A stretch of DNA of 64,000 bases from Chloroflexota bacterium. Its GTDB lineage: Bacteria; Chloroflexota; UBA11872. Under the pieces are notes generated by a model. That model ran no database searches and was not told the origin of the DNA. It worked only from the letters and a program-made list of their open reading frames with translations. A program made the position numbers and the translations under genes. The stretch lies in the NCBI GenBank assembly GCA_028874175.1, contig JAPPLN010000017.1, positions 16,724 to 80,723 of the forward strand, in the 5' to 3' direction. Numbering within the stretch: position 1 is the first letter of the stretch; every line of letters starts with the position of its first letter. Positions 63,793 to 64,000 of the stretch are shown in pieces.

Positions 63793-64000
63793 GAGACTTT
63801 TACGCAACCGGTTGGCCGGAAGACCCCCACCCCAAACCCTTGAATGTTCCCAGAGCCTTGGCGTAACCCGAGGCTGGTTGCCCGGAAGACTCCTCACCGA
63901 TTTCCGGCGAAGACGCCGGAACCCCGGATCGAGTCCGGGGCAGGTTCTGCCTCTCCCCCAGGAGAGACCTTTGCAAAACCGGGGCGGGCGGCGCATGGTG
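63793..64000 (-). repeat. dispersed palindromic repeat, copy D
   Basis: Runs off the window end. GTTGGCCGGAAGACCCCCAC, GTTGCCCGGAAGACTCCTCA, then the CCCCGGA-TCGAG-TCCGGGG hairpin and TTCTGCCTCTCCCCCAGGAG, as in copy A. It lies about 15 bases upstream of the soxR start codon and has the same orientation to the gene as copies A-C. No gene is in it. Confidence 0.8.

Noticed and set aside
1..64000. tRNA, rRNA or CRISPR array
   Set aside because: Read for T-loop motifs, rRNA-like stretches and regularly spaced repeats; none found. A covariance scan would be needed to exclude tRNAs fully.

Overview
The window is high-GC (AT-rich only near the replication origin and around one restriction-modification cassette), densely packed with genes, and carries a chromosomal replication origin. 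dnaA (28254-29618), an intergenic region with DnaA boxes and an AT-rich stretch (29619-29893), parB (30132-30959) and four perfect parS palindromes (10562, 30961, 38463, 58302) put it at the origin-proximal domain of a bacterial chromosome. Gene content (SAR202/Chloroflexota-style runs of Gfo/Idh/MocA oxidoreductases, sugar isomerase-like TIM barrels, PspC/LiaF-like proteins, Pro/Thr-rich secreted linkers, a decaprenyl-phosphate phosphoribosyltransferase-like UbiA protein) suggests an uncultivated Chloroflexota lineage. That placement is inference from gene style, not a phylogeny.

Layout. 1-2.3 kb: start of a PhyH-like dioxygenase, a Gfo/Idh/MocA oxidoreductase, a HigBA-type locus whose toxin is wrecked, and an orphan antitoxin-like gene. 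2.3-6.4 kb: sbcC-sbcD nuclease operon. 6.4-16 kb: metabolic genes (isochorismatase-like and TAP-like hydrolases, PrpB-like lyase, second Gfo/Idh/MocA protein, glyoxalase, TerC, aldo/keto reductase), a VapBC pair and a broken small membrane protein. 16-23 kb: pseudouridine synthase, two diverged copies of a PspC/LiaF-like envelope-stress cassette, Nudix hydrolase, sugar isomerase and esterase pair. 23-27.8 kb: cell wall genes (LysM/SH3 protein, PBP1A) plus a VTT membrane protein and a 51-aa membrane peptide. 28-34 kb: dnaA, oriC, parB, a rhomboid protease whose start codon lies against a parS site, and a large secreted propeller protein. 34-40 kb: regulator, OsmC, a UDG-like protein, a third Gfo/Idh/MocA protein with a mannonate dehydratase-like partner, and a YbdK-type ligase.

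40-43.4 kb is an accessory patch: a GIY-YIG protein, a HAD hydrolase and a BglII-family restriction enzyme with an MT-A70 methyltransferase. 43.5-47 kb: LarA-like racemase and oligoendopeptidase F. 47-55 kb is the least ordinary stretch: two tandem copies of a small protein + retropepsin-like aspartic protease pair with identical 14-nt gene overlap, separated by a remnant of the 3' end of the neighbouring solute-binding lipoprotein gene, then an array of four paralogous multi-pass membrane proteins of unknown function. 55-64 kb: methyltransferases, prolyl-tRNA synthetase, small membrane proteins, UbiA-type prenyltransferase, ribosomal protein bL25 and SoxR.

A palindrome-rich dispersed repeat occurs four times (6.4, 44.9, 50.9, 63.8 kb), each time directly upstream of a minus-strand gene and in the same orientation to it. 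No rRNA, tRNA or CRISPR array was seen.
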